This document shows, one piece after another, positions 14,594 to 22,672 of a stretch of 64,000 nucleotides of DNA. The notes below the pieces were generated by a model. It worked only from the letters and a program-made list of their open reading frames with translations. It was not told the origin of the DNA and made no database searches. The first letter of the stretch is position 1; the number at the start of each line of letters is the position of its first letter. The stretch is from positions 1 through 64,000 of the forward strand of contig NZ_AYMU01000031.1 of the NCBI RefSeq assembly GCF_000633395.1. The letters are read 5' to 3'. The position numbers and the translations under genes are program-made. The stretch is from Pseudomonas sp. PH1b. GTDB taxonomy: Bacteria > Pseudomonadota > Gammaproteobacteria > Pseudomonadales > Pseudomonadaceae.

Positions 14594-15349
14594 ATGCCCG
14601 CCCCCGTCCTGTCCGGCCCGCAATACCTGCGTGAAGGCCTGAAGCTGATCCTCAGTCCCGGCCTGCGCCTGTTCGTGCTCCTGCCCCTGGTAATCAACCT
14701 GGTGCTGTTCGTCGGATTGATCTATTTCGCCGGTCACCAGTTCAGCCTCTGGGTCGATGCCCTGATGCCCTCGCTGCCGGACTGGCTGAGTTTTCTCAGC
14801 TATATCCTCTGGCCGTTGTTCGTGGTGTTGTTGGTGCTGATGGTGTTTTTCACCTTCACCATGCTGGCCAACATCATTGCCGCACCGTTCAACGGTTTTC
14901 TATCGGAAAAGGTCGAGACCGTGGTCCGCGGCACCGACGACTTCCCGCCATTCAGCTGGGGCGAACTGATCGCCATGATCCCCCGCACCCTGTCCCGGGA
15001 ACTGCGCAAGCTCGGCTACTTCCTGCCCCGGGCCATCGGCCTGTTCATTCTTTCGCTGATTCCGGTGGTCAATCTGGTCGCCGCCCCGCTGTGGCTGCTG
15101 TTCGGCATCTGGATGATGGCCATCCAGTACATCGACTACCCGGCGGACAACCACAAGATGAGCTGGCAGGACATGCTCGCCTGGCTGCGGGAAAAGCGCT
15201 GGCAGAGCCTGGGCTTCGGCGGCATCGTCTATCTGGCGCTGATGATTCCCTTCATCAACATCCTGATGATGCCGGCCGCCGTGGCCGGCGCGACCTTGTT
15301 CTGGGTGCGCGAGCGCGGCCCGGAAAACCTGCCGCTGGAACGCGACTGA
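14594..15349 (+). CDS. cysZ: Sulfate permease CysZ
   Basis: 251 residues with several long hydrophobic segments (LRLFVLLPLVINLVLFVGLIYF, WLSFLSYILWPLFVVLLVLMVFFTFTMLANIIAAPFNGFLSEKVE, IGLFILSLIPVVNLVAAPLWLLFGIWMMAIQYIDYPADNH). These match CysZ, the inner-membrane sulfate uptake protein, including the APFNGFLSEKVE and QYIDYPADNH signatures. The ATG at 14594 has GGAG 6-7 nt upstream. A strong GC hairpin follows at 15384-15409. It feeds the sulfate activation operon found 7 kb away. Confidence 0.94.
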   Translation: MPAPVLSGPQYLREGLKLILSPGLRLFVLLPLVINLVLFVGLIYFAGHQFSLWVDALMPSLPDWLSFLSYILWPLFVVLLVLMVFFTFTMLANIIAAPFNGFLSEKVETVVRGTDDFPPFSWGELIAMIPRTLSRELRKLGYFLPRAIGLFILSLIPVVNLVAAPLWLLFGIWMMAIQYIDYPADNHKMSWQDMLAWLREKRWQSLGFGGIVYLALMIPFINILMMPAAVAGATLFWVRERGPENLPLERD

Positions 15350-15383
15350 ACACCGCTCCGGCGCCCTCCGGCGTCAATACATC

Positions 15384-15409
15384 GGGCCCCGGCGCAACGC
15401 CCGGGGCCC
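15384..15409. terminator. GC-rich hairpin after cysZ
   Basis: GGGCCCCGG pairs with CCGGGGCCC around a short loop with one bulge. No T-run follows, so it is a 3'-end stabiliser or weak terminator. Confidence 0.5.
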
Positions 15410-15419
15410 AAGGCCTGCG

Positions 15420-15451
15420 CCGTCACAAATCCATCATCCTGACGTCACAAT
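15420..15451 (+). promoter_or_regulatory. Pho box and -10 for the glycosyltransferase
   Basis: CCGTCACAAATCCATCAT at 15420-15437 matches the PhoB consensus CTGTCATAAATCTGTCAT at 14 of 18 positions. The pattern is phased at 11 bp, with a second CGTCACAA exactly 22 bp after the first (15421 and 15443). CACAAT at 15446-15451 is a possible -10. Predicted, not tested. Confidence 0.6.
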
Positions 15452-15459
15452 GACGACAC

Positions 15460-15481
15460 GGCCTCAGCCGAGACTGAGGCC
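15460..15481 (+). promoter_or_regulatory. Hairpin occluding the glycosyltransferase ribosome binding site
   Basis: GGCCTCAG (15460-15467), loop CCGAGA, CTGAGGCC (15474-15481), a perfect 8-bp stem ending at the base before the ATG. The only Shine-Dalgarno-like purines (GAGG) are in the 3' arm. Confidence 0.55.
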
Positions 15482-16738
15482 ATGACGACAGCTCTGCACA
15501 TCACCCTGATCACCGAAACCTTCCCACCGGAAATCAATGGCGTGGCCAATACCCTCGGCCGCCTCTGCGATGGCCTGAAGGCTCGTGGCCATCAGGTCGA
15601 ACTGGTGCGTCCGCGCCAGGGTTGTGACCAGAGCCGCAGCAGCGACGAGGCCCTGCTGCTGTGCCGGGGCTGGCCGCTGCCAGGCTACCCGGGCCTGCAA
15701 TGGGGCCAGTCTTCGATGCACAAGCTGTTGCGCCGCTGGAAGCGCCAGCGCCCGGATGTGCTGTACATCGCCACTGAAGGGCCGCTGGGGCTGTCTGCGC
15801 TGCGCGCCGCAAAGCGCCTGGGCATCGCCGTGGTCAGTGGTTTCCACACCAACTTCCAGCAGTACTCCAGCCAGTACGGCCTGGGATTGCTGACCCGCTT
15901 GCTGACCCACTACCTGCGCTGGTTCCACAACCGCTCGCAACTGACCCTGGTACCCAGCGCCAGCCAGCGCCTGGAACTGGAGCGCCGGCATTTCGAACGA
16001 CTGTCCCTGCTGTCCCGGGGGGTCGACAGCCAGTTGTTCCACCCGGCCAAACGCCTCAATGAGCTGCGGGCCGCATGGGGCCTGGGCAACGACGATCTGG
16101 CGGTGATTCATGTCGGGCGCCTGGCCCCGGAGAAAAACCTCGGCCTGCTCAAGCGCTGTTTCGAGCAGCTCAAGGCGACTTATCCACAACGCAGGATGAA
16201 ACTGATCGTCGTGGGCGACGGGCCACAGCGCGCCACTCTGGAAAAAAGCCTGCCCGACGCCTTGTTCTGCGGCAGCCAGCGTGGCGAAGCCCTGGCAGCC
16301 CATTACGCCTGTGGGGATCTGTTCCTGTTTCCCAGCCTGACCGAAACCTTCGGCAACGTGGTGCTGGAAGCCCTGGCGTCCGGGCTGGCGGTAGTGGCCT
16401 ACGACCAGGCCGCAGCAGCCCAGCATATGCGCCACGGCTATAACGGTGTGCTGGCCATGCCCGGGGATGAGAGCGCCTTCTGTGACGCCGCCAGTTGGCT
16501 GCTGGAAGAAGCGGAAACCCTGCGCCGGGTGCGCCTCAATGCCCGCCAGCACGCCAGCCGCCAGGGCTGGGCTGCGGTGATCGAGCAATTCGAGGATCAG
16601 TTGCGCCGTACCTGCCAGCACTCGCCAACTGCGGATTACGAAGGGGTCATCGAAGCCGGTAGCCCACCCCGAGCCACGGCAGAGACACTCGGCACGGCAA
16701 GGGGGCTGCCCCCCTCGCCGCCCGGAGCCGGGAGTTAA
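15482..16738 (+). CDS. GT4 family glycosyltransferase, probably Pho-regulated lipid glycosyltransferase
   Basis: 418 residues. GT-B fold of family GT4: N-terminal TETFPPEINGVANTLGRLCDGLKARGHQVELVRP, SGFHTNFQQYSSQYG in the acceptor region, and the donor-binding HVGRLAPEKNLGLL plus the EX7E motif in SLTETFGNVVLEALASG. This subgroup (MgtA/PimB/DgkB-like) transfers sugars to lipids such as diacylglycerol. The strong Pho box upstream suggests a role in replacing phospholipids by glycolipids under phosphate starvation, a known pseudomonad response (PlcP/Agt); no plcP is adjacent. The last ~40 residues are low complexity. Its 3' end overlaps the convergent OYE-family gene by 4 bp. Confidence 0.9.
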   Translation: MTTALHITLITETFPPEINGVANTLGRLCDGLKARGHQVELVRPRQGCDQSRSSDEALLLCRGWPLPGYPGLQWGQSSMHKLLRRWKRQRPDVLYIATEGPLGLSALRAAKRLGIAVVSGFHTNFQQYSSQYGLGLLTRLLTHYLRWFHNRSQLTLVPSASQRLELERRHFERLSLLSRGVDSQLFHPAKRLNELRAAWGLGNDDLAVIHVGRLAPEKNLGLLKRCFEQLKATYPQRRMKLIVVGDGPQRATLEKSLPDALFCGSQRGEALAAHYACGDLFLFPSLTETFGNVVLEALASGLAVVAYDQAAAAQHMRHGYNGVLAMPGDESAFCDAASWLLEEAETLRRVRLNARQHASRQGWAAVIEQFEDQLRRTCQHSPTADYEGVIEAGSPPRATAETLGTARGLPPSPPGAGS

Positions 16739-17838
16739 ACCAGGGTCGTCAGCGCTTCACGGCTGAACGGCAGGATATCCTGCTCACGCCCGTCACGGAC
16801 TTTCTGCGCCCAGTCCGGATCCACCAGCAGTGCACGGCCCACGGCCACCAGATCGAACTCGTCATTGTTCAGGCGCTGCAGCAGGTTTTCCAGGCTGGCC
16901 GGTTGCGCCACCTTGTCGGTGTTGACCATGAACTGCAGGAACTCGCCGTCCAGGCCGACGCTGCCCACGGTGATGGTGGGCTTGCCGGTGAGCTTGCGGG
17001 TCCAGCCTGCCAGGTTCAGCTCGGAGCCTTCGAATTCCGGCTCCCAGAAGCGCCGGGTCGAGCAGTGGAAGATATCCACACCGGCATCCGCCAGGGGCTT
17101 GAGAAAGGCAGCCAAGGCTTCCGGGGTCTGCACCAGGCGCGCGCTGTAGTCCTGCTGCTTCCACTGGGAGAAACGCAGGATGATTGGGAAATCCGGGCCG
17201 ACAGCGGCCCGCACGGCCTGGATCAGCTCGATGGCGAAGCGCGAACGCTGGGCCAGGTCGCCGCCGTATTCATCGGTGCGCTGGTTGGTGCCTTCCCAGA
17301 AGAACTGGTCCACCAGGTAACCGTGGGCGCCATGGATTTCCACACCGTCCATGCCAATGCTCTGGGCATCCTTGGCCGCCTGGGCGAACGCGCCGATCAC
17401 GTCCTGGATATCCTGGTGACTCATGCCATGCACCAGCACCTGGCCATCCTTGAGTTTCTCCATCGGGCCATAACCCGGCACGCTGGCATCCGGCTCAGTG
17501 CCCAGGCGTCGAACGTTGCCGACGTGCCACAGTTGCGGAACGATCTTGCCGCCTTCGGCATGGACCGCGTCCACCACTTTCTTCCAGCCGGCCAGTGCCG
17601 CCTCACCGTAGAACTGCGGCACATTGGGGTAGCCGTTGGCAGCCTTGTGCCCAACGGTGGTGCCTTCGGTGATGATCAGGCCGACACCCGCCGCCGCACG
17701 GCGCCGGTAGTATTCGATGACCTTGGAATTGGGTACTCCGCCCGGAGAGAAGGAACGGGTCATCGGCGCCATGACCACGCGGCTCGGCAGTTCCAGCGCG
17801 CCAAGTTGAAAGGGTTTGAACAGGGCTTGAACAGGCAT
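16735..17838 (-). CDS. NADH:flavin oxidoreductase, Old Yellow Enzyme family
   Basis: 367 residues. FMN-binding TIM barrel: LFKPFQLGALELPSRVVMAPMTRSFSPGGVPN, ITEGTTVGHKA, QLWHVGN, the active-site HGAHGYLVDQFFWEGTNQRTDEYGG and C-terminal DLVAVGRALLVDPDWAQKV. These enzymes reduce activated alkenes and nitro compounds with NAD(P)H. The ATG at 17838 has GGAG at 6 nt; the longer frame upstream adds residues with no family match. Single gene; an AT-rich near-palindrome at ~17914-17932 upstream could be its operator. Confidence 0.93.
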   Translation of the reverse strand: MPVQALFKPFQLGALELPSRVVMAPMTRSFSPGGVPNSKVIEYYRRRAAAGVGLIITEGTTVGHKAANGYPNVPQFYGEAALAGWKKVVDAVHAEGGKIVPQLWHVGNVRRLGTEPDASVPGYGPMEKLKDGQVLVHGMSHQDIQDVIGAFAQAAKDAQSIGMDGVEIHGAHGYLVDQFFWEGTNQRTDEYGGDLAQRSRFAIELIQAVRAAVGPDFPIILRFSQWKQQDYSARLVQTPEALAAFLKPLADAGVDIFHCSTRRFWEPEFEGSELNLAGWTRKLTGKPTITVGSVGLDGEFLQFMVNTDKVAQPASLENLLQRLNNDEFDLVAVGRALLVDPDWAQKVRDGREQDILPFSREALTTLV

Positions 17839-18051
17839 GCAGCACTCCGGCAAAAAAGGCTGGGGTCGATGAACGACGCACAGGGCCACGCCGGAAGCAG
17901 GTTCCGGCGCACTTATGATGAGGATAATATTCATCCGCCCACGCACTGCACAGCATTATTGATCTGAGTGATTTAGATGCAAAAACGCCGCATGGAAGCG
18001 GCGCTGGACAGGCAGTAGAAACGGGCCGGGCGAATGCGCCCGGCGATGGCT

Positions 18052-18534
18052 TCAACTCAGCGCTTTCTCGATCGCCTGGACCACAGTGGGATCATCCGGC
18101 GCAGTGCGTGGCGAGAAACGCGCCAAGACCCGGCCGTCCTTGCCCACCAGGAATTTTTCGAAGTTCCAGGTGATGTCCCCCGGAAATTCGGCCCCCTCGC
18201 CCGCCAGCAGACGGTACAACTGATGACGCTCGGGACCGTTGACCTCAAGCTTGCTGCTCAAGGGAAAACTCACCCCGTAGTTGAGGCTGCAGAACTCCTG
18301 GATGTCCTGCTCGGTGCCCGGCTCCTGTCCCGCGAACTGATTGCAAGGCAGGCCCAGCACGCTGAATCCCTGGCCCTTGTATTGCTGATAGAGATTCTCC
18401 AACGCCGCATATTGTGGTGTCAGACCACATTTGGAGGCGACGTTGACCACCAGCACGACATGCCCCTTGAAGGGCGCGAGCGGCAGCTCCTGACCATCCA
18501 GGGCTTTCAATTTAAGGTCGTGAAAAGCACTCAT
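18052..18534 (-). CDS. Glutathione peroxidase (cysteine type)
   Basis: 160 residues of the GPx/BtuE family. The peroxidatic residue is Cys36 in NVASKCGLTPQY (not selenocysteine), with Gln/Asn in LPCNQFAGQEPG (61-72) and Trp in DITWNFEKFLVG. It reduces peroxides, in many bacteria with thioredoxin as donor, which would suit the nearby trxB. The ATG at 18534 follows GGAG. Gene order with slyD and the OYE gene is as in P. aeruginosa. Confidence 0.95.
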   Translation of the reverse strand: MSAFHDLKLKALDGQELPLAPFKGHVVLVVNVASKCGLTPQYAALENLYQQYKGQGFSVLGLPCNQFAGQEPGTEQDIQEFCSLNYGVSFPLSSKLEVNGPERHQLYRLLAGEGAEFPGDITWNFEKFLVGKDGRVLARFSPRTAPDDPTVVQAIEKALS

Positions 18535-18603
18535 GACGAACTCCAAATTCCTGTGTTCTTACAGAAAACAGCCTCTCGACAGTACAGCCAAAAGCCACGG
18601 ACT

Positions 18604-18628
18604 AAAAAGGCGCCCTCGGGCGCCTTTC
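18604..18628 (-). terminator. Terminator after slyD
   Basis: On the minus strand AAAGGCGCCC-GAG-GGCGCCTTT is followed by Ts, just past the slyD stop at 18655. Confidence 0.85.
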
Positions 18629-18654
18629 CAGCAAACTTGAGCTTAGCGCAGAAA

Positions 18655-19140
18655 TCAGTGCTGATGGCCACCTTCGCCATGGACGTGGCCATGAGCGACT
18701 TCTTCCTGGCTGGCGTCACGGATGGCAACGATCTTGACCTGGAAGTTCAAGCGCTGGCCGGCCAATGGGTGGTTACCGTCGACGGTGACGTCGTCGCCGT
18801 CCAGGTCGCGGATGGTCACGATCTGCATCTGGCCGTCCGGAGCAGAAGCGTGGAACTGCATGCCCACTTCCAGCTCGTCAACGCCTTCGAACATGCTGCG
18901 GCTCAGGGTGCTGACCAGTTCGGCAGCGTATTCGCCGTAGGCATCTTCAGGTTCAACGGAAACCTTCAGTTCGTCACCGACCTGCTTGCCTTCCAGAGCC
19001 TTTTCCAGGCCAGGAATGATGTTACCTGCACCTTGCAGGTAAACCAGCGGGGCGCCGCCGGCAGAGCTGTCGATGACCTCACCAGCGTCGTTGGTGAGGG
19101 TATAGTCGATGGAGACAGCCTTATTGGCGGCGATCAGCAT
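18655..19140 (-). CDS. slyD: FKBP-type peptidyl-prolyl isomerase SlyD
   Basis: 161 residues. FKBP domain split by an insert-in-flap: MLIAANKAVSIDYTLTNDAGEVIDSS, PLVYLQGAGNIIPGLEKALEGKQVGDELKVSVEPEDAYGEY, then DVTVDGNHPLAGQRLNFQVKIVAIRDAS. The C-terminus ends in a short His-rich tail (HGHVHGEGGHQH) as in metal-binding SlyD, though shorter than in E. coli. Cytoplasmic folding catalyst and nickel chaperone. The ATG at 19140 has AAGG upstream. Confidence 0.96.
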   Translation of the reverse strand: MLIAANKAVSIDYTLTNDAGEVIDSSAGGAPLVYLQGAGNIIPGLEKALEGKQVGDELKVSVEPEDAYGEYAAELVSTLSRSMFEGVDELEVGMQFHASAPDGQMQIVTIRDLDGDDVTVDGNHPLAGQRLNFQVKIVAIRDASQEEVAHGHVHGEGGHQH

Positions 19141-19447
19141 GGGGCGGGACCTTTTGCATAAGAATGAAGAACGTCCAAGTTTAGCGAAGCAATCGCTCGA
19201 AAGCGAACGGAACCCGGACAAACGGAAAGCGAAAAAACACTCGACAATCTGCGGTTTTCATCAGGATGAGCACGGCCACTGGGTGGCTGAACTGTCCTGC
19301 GGGCACACCCAGCACCTGCGTCACCAGCCGCCCTGGCAATCCCGTGCCTGGGTCCTGGACCCACAGCGGCGGGCAGAAAAAATAGGCCAGCCCTTTGCTT
19401 GCGGCTGGTGTGCTCAAGACGCGGGAAACGATAACCTAAGCGTCTGA
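19139..19447 (+). CDS. DUF3565 family protein (start uncertain)
   Basis: Up to 102 residues. The C-terminal 60, STICGFHQDEHGHWVAELSCGHTQHLRHQPPWQSRAWVLDPQRRAEKIGQPFACGWC, are the full DUF3565 domain with paired CGH and CxxC motifs that look like a zinc site. Function unknown. The only in-frame ATG (19139) overlaps the slyD start codon on the other strand and lacks a ribosome binding site, while the conserved domain begins ~50 residues later, so initiation may be at a non-ATG codon nearer 19240. It lies between slyD and pta, where P. aeruginosa has ackA. Confidence 0.7.
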   Translation: MGRDLLHKNEERPSLAKQSLESERNPDKRKAKKHSTICGFHQDEHGHWVAELSCGHTQHLRHQPPWQSRAWVLDPQRRAEKIGQPFACGWCAQDAGNDNLSV

Positions 19448-19505
19448 CTAGCAGGCAGACGGCCAAAGACCGTCGCCCTTGCCATGCACCTTCTTGAGAA
19501 TTCGC

Positions 19506-21605
19506 ATGCAAACTTTTTTTATCGCGCCCACCGATTTTGGTGTGGGTCTGACCTCCATCAGCCTCGGGCTGGTGCGTACCCTGGAACGGGCCGGCCTCAA
19601 GGTCGGCTTCTTCAAGCCCATTGCCCAGCCTCACCCGGGCGACACCGGCCCCGAGCGCTCCACCGAGCTGGTGGCCCGCACCCACGGCCTGAAACCACCG
19701 CAACCCCTGGGCCTGGCCCAGGTGGAGCGGATGCTCGGCGACGGCCAGCTGGACGAGTTGCTGGAAGAAATCATCGCCTTGTACCAGCAGGCGGCCATCG
19801 GCAAGGACGTGCTGATCGTCGAAGGCATGGTGCCGACCCGCAGCGCCAGCTATGCCGCCCGGGTCAACCTGCACCTGGCGAAAAGCCTGGATGCCGAGGT
19901 GATCCTGGTGTCCGCGCCGGAAAACGAAGTGCTCACCGAACTGTCCGGGCGAGTCGAGTTGCAGGCCCAGTTGTTCGGCGGCCCCCGGGACCCGAAAGTG
20001 CTGGGGGTGATCCTCAACAAGGTGCGCACCGACGAAAGCATGGAGGCGTTTTCCGCCCGCCTCAAGGAACACTCGCCGCTGCTGCGCAGCGGTGACTTCC
20101 GCCTGCTGGGCTGCATTCCCTTCCAGCCGGAACTGAACGCCCCGCGCACCCGCGATGTGGCCGACCTGATGGGCGCCCAGGTGCTCAACGCCGGCGACTA
20201 CGAAAGCCGGCGCATGACCAAGATCATCATTTGCGCCCGCACCATGCGCAACACCGTGGAGCTGCTCAAGCCCGGAGTACTGGTGGTGACCCCGGGCGAC
20301 CGCGACGACATCATCCTTGCGGTGAGCCTGGCGGCCATCAACGGCGTGCCCCTGGCCGGCCTGCTGCTGACCAGCGACACCCTGCCCGACCCACGGATCA
20401 TGGAGCTGTGCCGTGGCGCCTTCAACGCCGGCCTGCCGGTGCTGTCGGTGAGCACTGGCTCCTACGACACCGCCAACCAGCTCAACGGCCTGAACAAGGA
20501 AATCCCCATCGATGACCGCGAGCGTGCGGAAATCATCACCGACTTCGTCGCCAGCCACCTGGACGCCAACTGGCTGCACCAGCGCTGCGGCACCCCGCGG
20601 GAAATGCGCCTGTCGCCGGCGGTGTTCCGCTATCAGTTGATCCAGCGGGCCCAGGAAGCCAACAAGCGCATCGTCCTGCCCGAGGGCAGCGAACCCCTGA
20701 CCGTGCAGGCCGCTGCCATCTGCCAGGCCCGGGGCATTGCCCGCTGCGTGCTGTTGGCCAAGCCGGAAGACGTGCACGCCGTGGCCCGGGCCCAGGGTAT
20801 CGAACTGCCGGAAGGCCTGGAGATCCTCGATCCGGACCTGATCCGCGAACGCTACGTCGAACCCATGGTGGCCCTGCGCAAGAGCAAGAGCCTCAACGCG
20901 CCCATGGCCGAGCAGCAACTGGAAGACCCGGTGGTGATCGGCACGGTGATGCTGGCCCTGGATGAAGTGGACGGCCTGGTATCCGGGGTCATCCACTCCA
21001 CCGCCAACACCATCCGCCCGGCCCTGCAACTGATCAAGACCGCCCCGGGCTGCACCCTGGTGTCCTCGGTGTTCTTCATGCTGTTCCCCGAGCAGGTGCT
21101 GGTCTACGGCGACTGCGTGATGAACCCGCACCCCAGCGCCAGCGAACTGGCGGAGATCGCCCTGCAGAGCGCCGACTCGGCGGCGGCCTTCGGCATCACC
21201 CCGCGAGTGGCAATGATCAGCTACTCCAGCGGTGATTCGGCCAGCGGCGAAGAAGTGGAAAAGGTCCGCGAAGCGACCCTGCTGGCCCACGAGTCCCAGC
21301 GTTCGCTGTTGATCGATGGGCCGTTGCAGTACGACGCCGCAGCCAACGAGAACGTTGCCCGGCAGCTGGCCCCCAACAGCCAGGTGGCGGGCAAGGCCAC
21401 GGTGTTCGTGTTCCCCGACCTGAACACCGGCAACACCACTCACAAGGCCGTGCAGCGCAGCGCCGACTGCGTGAGCCTGGGGCCGATGCTGCAAGGCCTG
21501 CGCAAGCCCGTGAACGACCTGCCCCGCGGCGCCCAGGTGGACGACATCGTCTACACCATCGCCCTGACTGCAATTCAAGCCGCCAACCGACCTATGGATG
21601 TCTAA
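19506..21605 (+). CDS. pta: Phosphate acetyltransferase (long form)
   Basis: 699 residues, the full three-domain enterobacterial-type Pta. N-terminal P-loop-like regulatory domain (MQTFFIAPTDFGVGLTSISLGLVRTLERAGLKVGFFKP), central DRTGG domain (~215-330) and C-terminal catalytic PTA_PTB domain (~375-695; KRIVLPEGSEPLTVQAAAICQARGIARCVLL...VFPDLNTGNTTHKAVQRSADC). It interconverts acetyl-CoA and acetyl phosphate. ackA is not next to it, unlike in P. aeruginosa. The ATG at 19506 matches the family start. The acyltransferase gene begins immediately after the stop (TAAATG). Confidence 0.97.
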   Translation: MQTFFIAPTDFGVGLTSISLGLVRTLERAGLKVGFFKPIAQPHPGDTGPERSTELVARTHGLKPPQPLGLAQVERMLGDGQLDELLEEIIALYQQAAIGKDVLIVEGMVPTRSASYAARVNLHLAKSLDAEVILVSAPENEVLTELSGRVELQAQLFGGPRDPKVLGVILNKVRTDESMEAFSARLKEHSPLLRSGDFRLLGCIPFQPELNAPRTRDVADLMGAQVLNAGDYESRRMTKIIICARTMRNTVELLKPGVLVVTPGDRDDIILAVSLAAINGVPLAGLLLTSDTLPDPRIMELCRGAFNAGLPVLSVSTGSYDTANQLNGLNKEIPIDDRERAEIITDFVASHLDANWLHQRCGTPREMRLSPAVFRYQLIQRAQEANKRIVLPEGSEPLTVQAAAICQARGIARCVLLAKPEDVHAVARAQGIELPEGLEILDPDLIRERYVEPMVALRKSKSLNAPMAEQQLEDPVVIGTVMLALDEVDGLVSGVIHSTANTIRPALQLIKTAPGCTLVSSVFFMLFPEQVLVYGDCVMNPHPSASELAEIALQSADSAAAFGITPRVAMISYSSGDSASGEEVEKVREATLLAHESQRSLLIDGPLQYDAAANENVARQLAPNSQVAGKATVFVFPDLNTGNTTHKAVQRSADCVSLGPMLQGLRKPVNDLPRGAQVDDIVYTIALTAIQAANRPMDV

Positions 21606-22511
21606 ATGCTGGAATTTCTACCTGCTGCCGTACGCGGGATCATCGCCTCGCTGCTCCTGGCGCTGAACACCATCCTGCTGTGCTCGTTCCTGTTCTGCGT
21701 GGCGATCTTCAAGGCTCTGCCCTTCGCCCTCACCCAGCGCTTTACCCACTGGCTGATGAACCACACCCATGAAGCCTGGATCAGCAACAACAAGGCCTGG
21801 ATGAAGCTGGTGTGCCGCACCCGCTGGCACCTCAGCGGCCTGGAGGGCCTGGACTACCAGCACTCCTACCTGGTCACCAGCAACCACCAGAGCTGGGTCG
21901 ACATCATGGTCCTGCAGTACGTGCTCAACCGGCGCATCCGCCCGCTGAAGTTCTTCCTCAAGCAGGAACTGATCTGGGTACCGGTGATTGGCCTGGCCTG
22001 GTGGGCCCTGGGCTTTCCCTTCATGAAGCGCTACTCCAAGGCCTACCTGGAAAAACACCCGGAGAAAAAGGGCAAGGACCTGGAAACCACCCGCAATACC
22101 TGCGCGAAGTTTCGCAACAACCCGGTGGGCATCTTCAACTTCGTCGAAGGCACACGCTTCACCGAAGCCAAGCACGCCCAGCAGCAGTCGCCATTCCGTT
22201 ACCTGCTCAAGCCCAAGGCCGGTGGCATCGCCTTTGTCCTGGATGCCATGGGCGAGCAGTTGCAATCGATCATCGACGTGACCATCCACTACCCAGCCGG
22301 CCGCCCCGGTTTCTGGGACCTGCTGTGCGGCCAGGTCAAGGAGGTGGTGGTGCGTTTTGAGGAAGTGCGGATTCCAGCGCAGTTCATTGGCAAGAACTAC
22401 GAGCAGGACACCGCCTATCGTCAGGAATTCCAGGCCTGGATCAACCAGCAGTGGTTGGCCAAGGATGCGCTGCTGGAAGTGCTGCATCGGGAGTATCCGG
22501 CCAAACCCTGA
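21606..22511 (+). CDS. 1-acylglycerol-3-phosphate acyltransferase-like protein (YihG type)
   Basis: 301 residues. An N-terminal hydrophobic segment (GIIASLLLALNTILLCSFLFCVAIF) anchors it to the inner membrane. The HX4D motif is in TSNHQSWVDIM, the substrate-binding block in FNFVEGTRFTEAK, with the wider LPLAT domain at ~70-230. YihG/LPLAT proteins acylate lysophosphatidic acid. Directly adjacent to pta (0 bp gap), so cotranscription is likely. Confidence 0.92.
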   Translation: MLEFLPAAVRGIIASLLLALNTILLCSFLFCVAIFKALPFALTQRFTHWLMNHTHEAWISNNKAWMKLVCRTRWHLSGLEGLDYQHSYLVTSNHQSWVDIMVLQYVLNRRIRPLKFFLKQELIWVPVIGLAWWALGFPFMKRYSKAYLEKHPEKKGKDLETTRNTCAKFRNNPVGIFNFVEGTRFTEAKHAQQQSPFRYLLKPKAGGIAFVLDAMGEQLQSIIDVTIHYPAGRPGFWDLLCGQVKEVVVRFEEVRIPAQFIGKNYEQDTAYRQEFQAWINQQWLAKDALLEVLHREYPAKP

Positions 22512-22515
22512 GGGC

Positions 22516-22577
22516 CTCTTCGCTGGCAAGCCAGCTCCTGCACAGAGGTCCGCAGGAGCCGGCTGGCCGGCGAACGC
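22516..22577. repeat. REP element pair
   Basis: CTCTTCGCTGGCAAGCCAGC... (22516-22540) and the inverted mate CGCAGGAGCCGGCTGGCCGG... (22551-22577) just after the acyltransferase stop. Confidence 0.85.
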
Positions 22578-22591
22578 TATCTGAAGCGCAC

Positions 22592-22630
22592 AAAAAAGCC
22601 CGCAGCCGATCACTCGACTGCGGGCTTTTT
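22592..22630. terminator. Bidirectional terminator between acyltransferase and cysNC
   Basis: GCCCGCAG (22598-22605) pairs with CTGCGGGC (22618-22625), flanked by A and T runs, between convergent genes. Confidence 0.92.
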
Positions 22631-22672
22631 CTTGCAGCTTCCAGCTTGAGCCTGGCGCTGCTTGCGTGGCTT
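22631..22672. repeat. AAGC/CTTGC-type repeat at the cysNC stop
   Basis: CTTGCAGCTTCCAGCTTGAG and a second CTTGCGTGGCTTAG block that includes the cysNC stop codon. The 10-mer CTTGCAGCTT also occurs at 25039. Confidence 0.5.

Noticed and set aside
18052..18534. Selenoprotein glutathione peroxidase
   Set aside because: The active-site codon encodes Cys36; there is no in-frame TGA or SECIS-like element at that position.
19134..21578. 814-codon open frame antisense to pta
   Set aside because: Antisense shadow of a high-GC gene; composition is typical of complementary-strand frames.
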